From Chara braunii (Eukaryota > Streptophyta > Charophyceae > Charales > Characeae), in the NCBI GenBank assembly GCA_003427395.1, contig BFEA01000089.1:776268-804102 (forward strand): a DNA stretch of 27,835 nucleotides, written 5' to 3'. A program made the translations under genes and the position numbers. Of this stretch, positions 20,631 through 27,835 are shown in pieces (position 1 is the stretch's first letter; each line of letters starts with the position of its first letter). The notes under the pieces are model-generated. The model worked only from the letters and a program-made list of their open reading frames with translations, had not been told where the DNA came from and searched no databases.

Positions 20631-21570
20631 ACGATCTTTTCTGCCCCCCCAAGGGTTTTCACCGTCGCGGTGTGCAGAGTCTTGACGCAGACATGCTTGT
20701 GTTTCTGCGTGCTGTCCGGTTCACGCTGTCGCACGTCGACGTTCCCGGCGCGCGAATCGGGGATCGCCTTCTCGACTGGCCGAATCAATGTTTGGAAGGG
20801 TTTAAGGGGGGTTCTTTCATCCTTTTTGCATTTTTCTTATCTGCGCAGTGGAGATGTCCGTGTTCGATAGCTATTGCACTAGTGCCAGCGAATGGAACAC
20901 CGCACGAGCTCGCTTAGACGATGGTGAAAATCGGTGTTTATAGGGGTCTGTTTGGGGTCGCGCTGCACCGAATTGTGTGGTGGTGCATCCACCACTACCC
21001 TTTGTTCTGCGCGTGCTTTCGTTCACCGACAATAGAGCCTTCCTTCTGTTTGCCCAAACATAGCGTTCCTTGTGTGCACCCACTGGAGCTACCTTCCACT
21101 GACACAAGCCGTGCGAAAACAGGTTCCTTGCTACTCTTGCACCAGCCAAATTCGGATCCCGACGAACTTAGAGGCTCCCCGTGAATCTGACCGTTATTTT
21201 CAACAGCTTGGACTGCCCTGTCCGTCTTCAATGCCGGCGGCCAGGTAGTGCGAAAAAGTGCTCGCCTTGTGATTTGCCCTGAAAGGGGTTTATTGGGGTT
21301 GACGACGGTGTCACTGGCCGGGTGCATTTCCGATGTGCCGTGGATCTTCGTTCATCGCCGCCCCGAAATGTGGTGTGGCCGAGCATCGCCTGCTTCTGTG
21401 CAAACGCCATCTACTGGTTCCAATACCTGCAGCCGCGCGAAAACCTGTTACTCGCTGCGGGCAAATCCGCCAAGTTCGGATCCTGGCGGACTTCGAGGAT
21501 CGGCGCAAATCTATCTGTCCTTCGCATGGCGCCTGGAGCATCAAATCTGAGTTGATTGCGAGAGGACTGC

Positions 21571-21717
21571 GGGTGTGAAAAATTGCTCGCCCTCTTAAAT
21601 GCCCTTGAAGGGGTTCATGGGGGTTGCTGAAAGTAAGGGACACGACCGTTGTCACCATCGGCAACCCCCATAAACCCCTTCAAGGGCATTTCAGAAGGCG
21701 AGCAATTTTTCGCACCC
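21571..21717. repeat. Hairpin / MITE-like element, copy 3
   Basis: The arms 21571-21627 and 21661-21717 are almost fully complementary. The loop of about 33 bp contains GGACACGACCGTTGTCACC, shared with copy 2. Confidence 0.92.
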
Positions 21718-22165
21718 ACGATCTTTTCTGCCCCACAAGGGTTTTGACCGTCGCGGTGTGCGAAGTCTTGACGCAGACATGCTTGTGTTTCTGCGTGCTG
21801 TCCCGTTCGCGCTGTCGCACGTTGACGTTCCCGGCGCGCGAATCGGGGGTCGCTATTGCACTAGTGCCAACAAATGGAGCACTGCACGAGCTCGCTTAGA
21901 CGATGGTGAGAATCGGTGTTTATAGGGGTCTGTTTGGGGTCGCGCTGCGCCGAATTATGTGGTGGTGCATCCACCACTACCCTTTGTTCTGTGCGTGCTA
22001 TCGTTCACCGACAACAGAGCCTTCCTTCTGTTCGCCCAAACATAGCGTTCCTTGTGTGCACCCAGTGGCGCTACCTTCCACTGACACAAGCCACGCGAAA
22101 ACAAGTTCCTTGCTATTCCTGCACCCGCCAAATTTGGATCCCGGCGAACTTTGTGCCATCAACGC

Positions 22166-22650
22166 GTAAATCTAACCGTGCTTACAGTTTGCTCCGCTGT
22201 TTTGCAGGGTGTGGTCACGAATTCGAATGACCCGTTCAACCCGCACAAGAGAGAATAATCCATTGCGCTGACGGGAATCGCATCCGCTGCACCGACGGTT
22301 GCATGACGGCGCCGAAGAAGGCTCGGCGAATGACCGCATGAACCGGGCTATGGAAACTGAACAAGCCCTCGACTTGCATTGCCAGCTACAACACCTGGAA
22401 TTGGCCCCGACGACCTCTTCGGACAGTTCGCTGTTCCAACAGTCAGCTGCGGATTTCCCCAGAAAATGAAATCTCGCTTTTCGTGAGAGCTTTGGAGGTT
22501 GCATCCAACTACCTACAGAATTGGCAACAACGTCCGCGGCCGAAGAACCGTCTACCTCCCGGATAGAGTTCCACATTCCTGGCGAGGTGCACCCCACAGC
22601 TTCGGCGCACAGCAGTTGCGTGCCAATGGGTGTTTCTTACGGATCGTCTG
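22166..22650 (+). other. 5' region of the DUF7869 gene, with a Ser-rich alternative frame
   Basis: Between the array and the long gene. A second plus-strand frame, open from 22470 to TGA at 22929-22931, reads as a Ser/Thr/Glu-rich polypeptide (from NLALRESFGG to SSRGDAKRRAILQILR). It looks more like a natural disordered N-terminus than the overlapping start of the long frame. A CTACAG acceptor-like site is at about 22513-22518. The real N-terminus may combine this frame with the DUF7869 frame through a frameshift or small intron near 22900-22930. Confidence 0.45.
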
Positions 22651-25125
22651 ATGACGAGAGTGAGCGGTTGGCGGCCACTGATTACTCGTGTGGACAACGG
22701 TCCTCTTCCAGTGGACCTTCGCTTCGCGCTAGCTCCAGTACTACGAACTTGGTTGCCACCGACTATTCTTCGGAGGAGCTTTCCACAGCACGGGCGAGTC
22801 CAACGCATATGCCAAGTGATGATGCGATTCCAAGTCAGAGCGAGTCTGGGTCGGAATCGTCTAGCAGGGGTGATGCAAAGAGAAGGGCGATACTGCAGAT
22901 TTTGCGCGCACCTCTGCCAGGCGAAAAATGAATATAGCATGGCTAATAGGAACGCTAGGAGGAAAGAACAGTATAAAAGAGCGAGAAACATGCTGTCCGG
23001 AAAAAGACTGCTCATGGTGCGCGGCATGGCACGTTGCAAGGCTCGATGTTGTTACGACGTGTCGCCTGAGGAAGTGCGAAAGGTTAAACAAGGACTGTAC
23101 AGTAAGAGTCCGGGAGAGCGAGCTGAGTGGTGGATGAAAAGTATTAAGGATTTCACAGTAAATGAGAGTGGACAGAAACGTGCCCGACCTGTGGAGTTGG
23201 AACGTTCAATGTGCATCAGGGCGTACTGCAATGTACTCGGTGTCTCACGTAATACATTTTACAACTACAAAAAACGTTTCGACAATGGCTACGTGCGTTC
23301 CGAGCATGGCCTGATGGGAAAATATAGGCCAACCAATAAAACGGTCGCCATGCTTGCCAGCATGGGAACGTTCATCGAGTGTCATGCGGATAGCATGCCG
23401 AATGAGGTGGCTAACCAAGGTGGGGTTTCCAGACCGAAGCTTCGACTCCCGGCTGCTTTCACGAAGAGATCAATTTATGAGTCCATCAAATCCGACTTTC
23501 TGGCCGCTGGCCTCGATGTCGTGTCTGAGTCCAACTTTTATAAGTTGTGGCAGAAACACTTTTTCCACGTTTTCCTCGCGCAATCTAACACGTTCATGAA
23601 GTGCGCCGTCTGTCATGAACTAAAGGAACGTATACAATATGCTGCTCTTCCTCGAGATCGAGAACGTGCTCGAGAGGATATGAAAGCACACCAAAGGAGG
23701 CAAGTTGAACACAGANTGGACTACAGTCGAGCGAAAACTGATTCCATGGTTCGTCCGAACGAGCGTTTGTGTCTCATNATTGACGNCATGGATCAGAAGA
23801 AAACNACTATCCCCCATATTGGTCAAGCGAACTACTCGAAAGCACTTAGGCACGAGATGATGATGAAGACTAATCTGACAGGCGTCATTGCACACGACAG
23901 AGACCCTAGTATATATGTGTACACATGGTTTCCGTATTTCAAACACGATTCCAACACGGTCGCTACTTGTGTTATGAGAACCCTTGTCGAAATTCAAGGG
24001 AGCGGGACACCACTGCCACGTTTTTTGTGCATTCAAGCAGATAATTGTTGGCGGGAAAACAAGAACAAGTACATATGTGCCCTGGCTGCACTGTTGGTTA
24101 AGTTCAAAGTTTTTGAAGAGGTAGAAATAGGTTTCATGCTGGTGGGACACACCCATATAGACGTTGACGCTACTTTCAGCGTTTTCTCGAAGAAATTGAA
24201 AGACGTAAACGCTTATACTATGGACGAGCTCTTCGAGCTAATAAAGCAGTCCCACAAAAAGCCTCCCAAATGTATTTTCCTCAATACGATGGAAGATTGG
24301 ATTAGTATAGTGGACCCGTGCGTTGTGTCAGACATTACCGGTATTTCCAAACCGCACTTGCTTAAATTTTTTATGGTTGGAGATAGTCCGGGCATGTTGT
24401 ACAAGAAGTTTTGCGATGATGAAGAATGGTTGCCCGAGGAAGGTCCGATTTTTTGGTTCAATCAAAACCCCGATGAAAGCTATGCTGGTCTTTCGTGGCC
24501 GTTTGACCTGCCTCATGTGCAACCCCTTCCTCGAAATGACTATTTGAATGGCAAAAATGGTGTTGTTCGATTCCGCGAGTTGCAGGAGAGTAGGTGGTCG
24601 ACGTGGTGCACTTACGATGACCATGAGGTGAGTAGGAGAGAAACAGCTTTGTGTTATTGGGAGGAGGTTATCAAACATGGCGATGAGATCATCGCCAATG
24701 GGTTGTCCTCACAACCCCAGGGAAGTTTTTCGCCACGACCATGGCTGCTCAAAATCGATCAACAACCTTCTCCTCACAGTGTCAACATCGACGATGACAG
24801 GGAACCGCTGTTTGTTGGACGAAGAAAAAATCGCCCGAAGACTAGTTTCGACCCCCTCGTGCATGTCGACGTGGGCACTTTTCTTATCCTTCGCCCCTCC
24901 GACGATGATCTGTCCAACGGTGTGCCAATCTGGGTGGACAAAGCTCTTTCTCGAGTGGTTGTTGATTGTAATTCGCAAAATTATAATCAAGTGCTAGTGG
25001 AATATTGGGTGTCGACTGGGAGAGCAAAGTCGCTCGAACAACTGTATGAGCACGCATGGGAAAAACGATGGAAAATGACTGACCAGACACAATGGCAGGA
25101 TGCTGACTCGATCGCTTTTGGTTAG
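22651..25125 (+). CDS. DUF7869-type transposase-like protein
   Basis: Open for about 824 residues from the ATG at 22651; the ATG at 22939 (AGCATGG context) is the safer start (728 residues). The order matches proteins annotated DUF7869 in transposon-rich plants and animals. It has a Cys-containing segment (RCKARCCYDVSPEEVRKV), an HTH-like segment (VLGVSRNTFYNYKKRF), and a C-x2-C block (FMKCAVCHELKERI) with a following His/Arg/Tyr helix. The core follows: I-D-x-M-D-Q-K-K (first Asp codon 23782-23784), Q-A-D-N (Asp codon 24040-24042), and G-H-T-H-I-D-V-D (24145-24168). This spacing suits an RNase H-fold DDE-type nuclease, which I infer rather than know. The C-terminus looks like a small beta-barrel (GTFLILRPSDDD, IWVDKALSRVV). 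Four N bases fall within it. There are no internal stops, so it may be intact. Confidence 0.82.
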   Translation: MTRVSGWRPLITRVDNGPLPVDLRFALAPVLRTWLPPTILRRSFPQHGRVQRICQVMMRFQVRASLGRNRLAGVMQREGRYCRFCAHLCQAKNEYSMANRNARRKEQYKRARNMLSGKRLLMVRGMARCKARCCYDVSPEEVRKVKQGLYSKSPGERAEWWMKSIKDFTVNESGQKRARPVELERSMCIRAYCNVLGVSRNTFYNYKKRFDNGYVRSEHGLMGKYRPTNKTVAMLASMGTFIECHADSMPNEVANQGGVSRPKLRLPAAFTKRSIYESIKSDFLAAGLDVVSESNFYKLWQKHFFHVFLAQSNTFMKCAVCHELKERIQYAALPRDRERAREDMKAHQRRQVEHRXDYSRAKTDSMVRPNERLCLXIDXMDQKKXTIPHIGQANYSKALRHEMMMKTNLTGVIAHDRDPSIYVYTWFPYFKHDSNTVATCVMRTLVEIQGSGTPLPRFLCIQADNCWRENKNKYICALAALLVKFKVFEEVEIGFMLVGHTHIDVDATFSVFSKKLKDVNAYTMDELFELIKQSHKKPPKCIFLNTMEDWISIVDPCVVSDITGISKPHLLKFFMVGDSPGMLYKKFCDDEEWLPEEGPIFWFNQNPDESYAGLSWPFDLPHVQPLPRNDYLNGKNGVVRFRELQESRWSTWCTYDDHEVSRRETALCYWEEVIKHGDEIIANGLSSQPQGSFSPRPWLLKIDQQPSPHSVNIDDDREPLFVGRRKNRPKTSFDPLVHVDVGTFLILRPSDDDLSNGVPIWVDKALSRVVVDCNSQNYNQVLVEYWVSTGRAKSLEQLYEHAWEKRWKMTDQTQWQDADSIAFG

Positions 25126-25522
25126 GAGAGACCGGTCCGTGGTACAAGACCATTCACAACTGGACTTGTCATTCCTTCCAGTGTTCGACTGAATGCTGAA
25201 GCTGCACTTCTCGATCTGAGTTCATCTGGTGAAGGTCCATCTGGTGAAGGGAGTGTAGATGGAGGGGACAAGAGCGATTAGTGCACGTCCGCCCGATAGA
25301 GTGGAAGAGTGAAATTTTTGTAAAATAACTGTTTGAAGGGACGAGAATTCATAATGGAGCATATTATTGTTGCAATAATTTTGCGGAGCGAATTTTGTCC
25401 ACGGTCTACGGTTTAATTTTTTAAGATGGTTGGTGATTGTTCAACAATTTTCGAAGTCAAGTTCATCATGAAGGCAATTTTTCTACTATTTCGATATTTC
25501 ATTTTCATTTTGTTTGCATTTC
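25126..25522 (+). other. Spacer between DUF7869 gene and family Y copy B
   Basis: About 400 bp, AT-rich after 25300. CATCTGGTGAAGG is repeated directly at about 25225 and 25239. The last 100 bp are T-rich and end TCTTGTGTAG, which could be a splice acceptor. The downstream gene may therefore have an upstream exon, or share a transcript with the DUF7869 gene. Confidence 0.45.
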
Positions 25523-26425
25523 ATGTCTTGTGTAGGGAGTGCGACAGGAGTCATGGACCATCGGCATGATTATGCATGTCCCATTCACCCTTGTGCATGC
25601 GGATTCCATGGTTTGGGAGGCGATACCGAAAACGACGTGTGGATAACCGTCGTCCCCTTCTTTGACAAGCCTATCGATGCGTGGTCTAAGGCAGAATGGG
25701 ATAGAGTCATCTTGGCAAGGAAATACCTATGGCATAAGTACTACAAATTTGCTTCCGCGATGGAGTGGGGAAGTCTGATAAAAGTACCTCATTATGCCAT
25801 TGGTGTCAGGCAACTTCTGTCCCTGCGCGCCGCGCTCAGGCAGAAAGAGAATTACAGGTTTTACCTTCGCCTGGACAACGTAATGAGGTCACCTCGGGTG
25901 TGGTCTGCAAACTTGAAACAAGAGTTGTTGGATTGTGCATCCTACAATCCGTTTTTGGAAGTATATCCGCTGAGTGGTGCCGGGTTACAGCCAAAAGATG
26001 TGTCATATTGTTGCATACGGTTAGTTGTGGCCGGTTTTGACTTCTGCAGAGTGTTGTATGTGACATGTTCAAACCGAAAGCGGACTTTGGTAGACGTTGT
26101 TGTGCTAGTTTTTTGCAACCACCTGAGAGTCTATGGTCGCAGCATGGGGAATTTGCGCCTTCTGTACGAGAATAGACAATCCGGTTTGGAGATTGTCATT
26201 CGAATTGATGAGGTTCATAAGTGGCATGAGGTAGAGCAAGTGACATGTTGTGTGCGTGACGCCATCGGTAAGTCCNTGGCAGGTGCCTGTAGGTTTGTAA
26301 GGATGANGTACATTTCGGTGTTCTCGGGGGTGGNGACGAAGGGACAGCCACAAACCCTTGTTTTCGGGTCGTCTATGAATGCCTTATACGGGTTTGGTTC
26401 TAAAGGGACGCGGGGACATCGGTAG
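25523..26425 (+). CDS. Family Y copy B (unknown function)
   Basis: 300 residues from the ATG at 25523; the ATG at 25553 is an alternative start. It is a homologue of the minus-strand gene at 10262-11209, and shared landmarks are listed there. The N-terminus has a Cys/His-rich segment (CPIHPCACGFHG), only partly present in copy A (RPCAKSMRHLNG), that might bind zinc. The C-terminus has FVRMxYISVFSG and SSMNALYGFGSK. There are no stops inside. Three N bases (26276, 26307, 26334) fall in it. Its position behind the DUF7869 gene on the same strand suggests an accessory role in the same element. No known domain is recognised. Confidence 0.72.
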   Translation: MSCVGSATGVMDHRHDYACPIHPCACGFHGLGGDTENDVWITVVPFFDKPIDAWSKAEWDRVILARKYLWHKYYKFASAMEWGSLIKVPHYAIGVRQLLSLRAALRQKENYRFYLRLDNVMRSPRVWSANLKQELLDCASYNPFLEVYPLSGAGLQPKDVSYCCIRLVVAGFDFCRVLYVTCSNRKRTLVDVVVLVFCNHLRVYGRSMGNLRLLYENRQSGLEIVIRIDEVHKWHEVEQVTCCVRDAIGKSXAGACRFVRMXYISVFSGVXTKGQPQTLVFGSSMNALYGFGSKGTRGHR

Positions 26426-27516
26426 GAACTTTAAATTTTGTAAATGATAGCGTTTTAGAAAGTTTACATTGTTGCGGCTCGTAGCGTTTAATTAAGACGT
26501 AGTTCAATGTACAGTTGTCTTGTAGTATTTAATGTAGACGTACTTCAATCTTGCATTTGCGATTTCTTGCATGTGTCGGTACAATTTTGAACTTTAATTA
26601 CCAGTACAATTTTTGACTTTTAATTGTCCATGGGTACGACATTTCTTGAAGTGAGACAGAATTTATGGTACTGACATGAATTTCAGTTTCATATGACAAT
26701 GTCGTATCGGTTTATGATTTTTTGTCAAAATGCGCTGCAATCCATACATAAACCATCTTAGACTGGTTTCGCCTTCACACCATGTCATGTGTAGTACGTC
26801 TGATTCAAGTGCATTTCAATGTATGACAATGACATGTCAGTTTCGTCTTTAAAGTCACATAAATTGTCGAAGTGTGATAGAGTCAAAAATTATCGAAGTG
26901 TCACAGTGTTGGAATCCATCCTTAAATCACACCGAACAGACTGAGTGTCACGACTTTTAATAAGTATGTAGTACATAAATTATCGAAGTGCGATGAAACC
27001 CATAGTCACTGTACTTAAACCGTAATCTCGTTTGTCGTGTCATTCGTTTGTCGTGTGATTCGTTAAACTTTGTCGTGATTAGTATACATTTAATACAGTT
27101 AAAGCAAAATTTATCGAAGTGCGACGGGATCCATACTAGACTACTAGTACTTAAACCATACGTGTGCTTGCCGTAAATGTCCCACTTCGATTGAGTTTCA
27201 ATAAATTAAGGGAAGTCACAATGTCATCTAAAAGAGGTCCGACTCAACGCTGACTCAAAATAAAGCAAGGTGTAAAGAAATGGAGAGTTCAACAATTCAT
27301 GTTGTAACCGTAACAGCTTTTAAGTTACAAAATTGATGGAAGTGCAATGGAATCCACACTTAATCCATCATGATCAGTAAGTGATTGCCTTGAATCCCCA
27401 GTTTAGATTCAATTTATAGCTTCTCAATTGCATTCTTCGGGTTCCTAAGTTCCATTCAGGTCCAAAATATAGTGATTTTAACATCAAATTAATAGCGTGC
27501 GAGTACCAGTTTAAAA
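26426..27516 (+). repeat. AT-rich right edge with subterminal repeats
   Basis: No gene. Copies of a CGAAGTG(C/T)G-type repeat lie at about 26868, 26892 (with GTTGGAATCCATCC), 26983 (GCGATGAAACCCATAG), 27114 (GCGACGGGATCCATACTAG) and 27337 (GCAATGGAATCCACAC). They are preceded by AAATT(A/T)AT or similar and usually followed by CTTAAACC or CTTAATCC. The core matches the left-edge repeats, in the same plus-strand orientation. A second local pair is TTTAATTACCAGTACAATTTTTGA / ACAATTTTGAACTTTAATT near 26580-26620. An AATAAA occurs near 27200. Confidence 0.65.
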
Positions 27517-27546
27517 TATAATGTCCTATTTTAACGAATAACATGT

Positions 27547-27547
<1 letters not shown>
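27517..27547 (-). repeat. Right terminal inverted repeat (31 bp)
   Basis: Reverse complement starts AACATGTTATTCGTTAAAAT and matches 298-328 except for one base (27526 against 319). It is followed outward by a CA tract. Confidence 0.75.
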
Positions 27548-27587
<40 letters not shown>

Positions 27588-27607
27588 ACAGACACACACA
27601 CACACAG

Positions 27608-27639
<32 letters not shown>

Positions 27640-27655
27640 ACACACACACATACAC
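27548..27655. repeat. (CA)n microsatellite
   Basis: CA repeat with interspersed GACACA and TACACA variants, directly outside the right terminal repeat. The minus-strand frame across it (Val/Cys repeats) is not a gene. Confidence 0.96.
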
Positions 27656-27835
27656 ATTCACTCTTAAAACCTGATACATAATTGCAAAATTAAAAATGCT
27701 AGAATTACTCTCTAATAATATAATAAATAATATAATAATAATAAAAGAATAAATAATAATACTAGTAATTTCTTAAAATATATATACATAATATTAAAAT
27801 AATATTAAGTAGCAATAATAAATAATAATAAATTT
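27656..27835. other. AT-rich flank
   Basis: After 27690 almost entirely A/T with AATAAT/TATAAT phrases. Nothing else is seen. Confidence 0.7.

Larger units (their letters stand above)
2529..22152. repeat. Dispersed 24-bp quasi-palindrome, about 40 copies
   Basis: The best copies have an arm GAAGTTCG, an 8-bp asymmetric spacer (GATCCCGG on one strand, CCGGGATC on the other) and an arm CGAACTTC; many have CGGACTTC instead. Forward-type copies start near 2604, 2945, 4095, 4314, 9061, 11518, 11797, 12139, 12342, 12514, 12686, 17347, 17641, 17885, 18342, 19068, 19361, 20060, 20384, 21147, 21471 and 22129. Reverse-type copies start near 9296, 9362, 9486, 9676, 10024, 11468, 11673, 11698, 11901, 11951, 12090, 12260, 12432, 12604, 12774 and 17469. 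Degenerate copies are at 2532 and 2873. Flanking sequence differs between most copies. None was seen outside 2529-22152. Confidence 0.93.
18118..22165 (+). repeat. Tandem array of about 1-kb units (five, last partial)
   Basis: The landmark TTTGGGGTCGCGCTGCG recurs at 18861, 19864, 20951 and 21933, with a diverged form at about 18129. The spacings are 732, 1003, 1087 and 982. Each full unit contains, in order, the landmark with TGGTGCATCCACCACTACCC, a first 24-bp motif, an AAAGGGGTTTATTGGGGTTG block, a second 24-bp motif, a 58-bp-arm hairpin, and a CGTCGACGTTACCGGCG or CGACGTTCCCGGCGCGCGAA block. The unit at 20951-21932 has a deletion of about 110 bp before its end. Several short frames repeat from unit to unit, but they are not conserved as protein and carry stops. 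Confidence 0.92.
298..27547. mobile_element. Candidate giant TIR-bounded DNA transposon (about 27.25 kb)
   Basis: The 31 bases at 298-328 and the reverse complement of 27517-27547 agree at 30 of 31 positions (mismatch at 319), starting AACATGTTATTCGTT. Identity stops on both sides, as expected for terminal inverted repeats. Each end directly abuts a CA tract, which would fit a single insertion into a CA microsatellite. Both edges carry related subterminal repeats and AT-richer sequence. Inside lie a DUF7869 transposase-like gene, a Ulp1-like gene, two copies of an unknown family and a ParB-methyltransferase relic. The middle is full of unrelated repeats, so the 27-kb size may reflect later insertions into an ancestral element nearer 7 kb. 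A duplicated target site cannot be read because the flanks are microsatellite. Two separate insertions of one family facing each other would look the same. Confidence 0.5.

Noticed and set aside
18118-22230. Recurring short frames of 60-140 residues in the 1-kb array
   Set aside because: The frames shift and stop differently from unit to unit, as expected for decaying non-coding repeats.

Overview
The window looks like nuclear DNA from a eukaryote with a large, repeat-rich genome. Long (CA)n, (CT)n and (ATC)n microsatellites, an intron with G|GTAAG and TACAG|G borders, Ulp1-type and DUF7869-type transposon genes and MITE-like foldbacks all point that way. A 24-bp quasi-palindrome occurs about 40 times. 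My best guess is a streptophyte alga of the Chara type. That rests on recalling similar motif-derived peptides in Chara predictions, which I could not check. No rRNA, tRNA, CRISPR array or bacterial operon was recognised.

Layout. Positions 1-297 are microsatellite. At 298-328 and 27517-27547 lie matching inverted repeats of 31 bp (30/31 identical), each abutting a (CA)n tract. They may be the ends of one 27.25-kb DNA transposon. Both outer edges (about 300-2300 and 22200-27550) are AT-richer, carry related subterminal repeats and lack the 24-bp motif. The left edge holds a minus-strand Ulp1/C48 protease-like frame whose aspartate position is a tyrosine. The right edge holds a long plus-strand DUF7869 transposase-like gene and a downstream gene of unknown family (called family Y here). 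Genes at both edges read toward the nearest terminus.

Inward of the left edge, 8921-2032 (minus) is a GC-rich broken gene. It has a ParB/sulfiredoxin-like domain, a divergent N4/N6-methyltransferase-like domain, a long low-complexity acidic region and then a 988-bp frame-preserving intron. It is interrupted by two frameshifts and three in-frame stops. At 11209-10262 (minus) lies a second, diverged copy of family Y.

The middle, 11210-22165, is almost entirely repeats: 24-bp motif clusters, a 172-bp satellite, CA arrays, an assembly gap, an ATC array between direct repeats, a foldback element, and a tandem array of roughly 1-kb units carrying 58-bp hairpins.

Reading of the whole: a candidate giant or heavily invaded DNA transposon combining a DDE-like DUF7869 transposase, a Ulp1-like protease, a ParB-methyltransferase fusion and a new accessory family. 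The alternative is separate copies of one family whose ends happen to face each other. Ten isolated N bases, seven of them in the DUF7869 and neighbouring family Y genes, suggest those genes have near-identical copies elsewhere.
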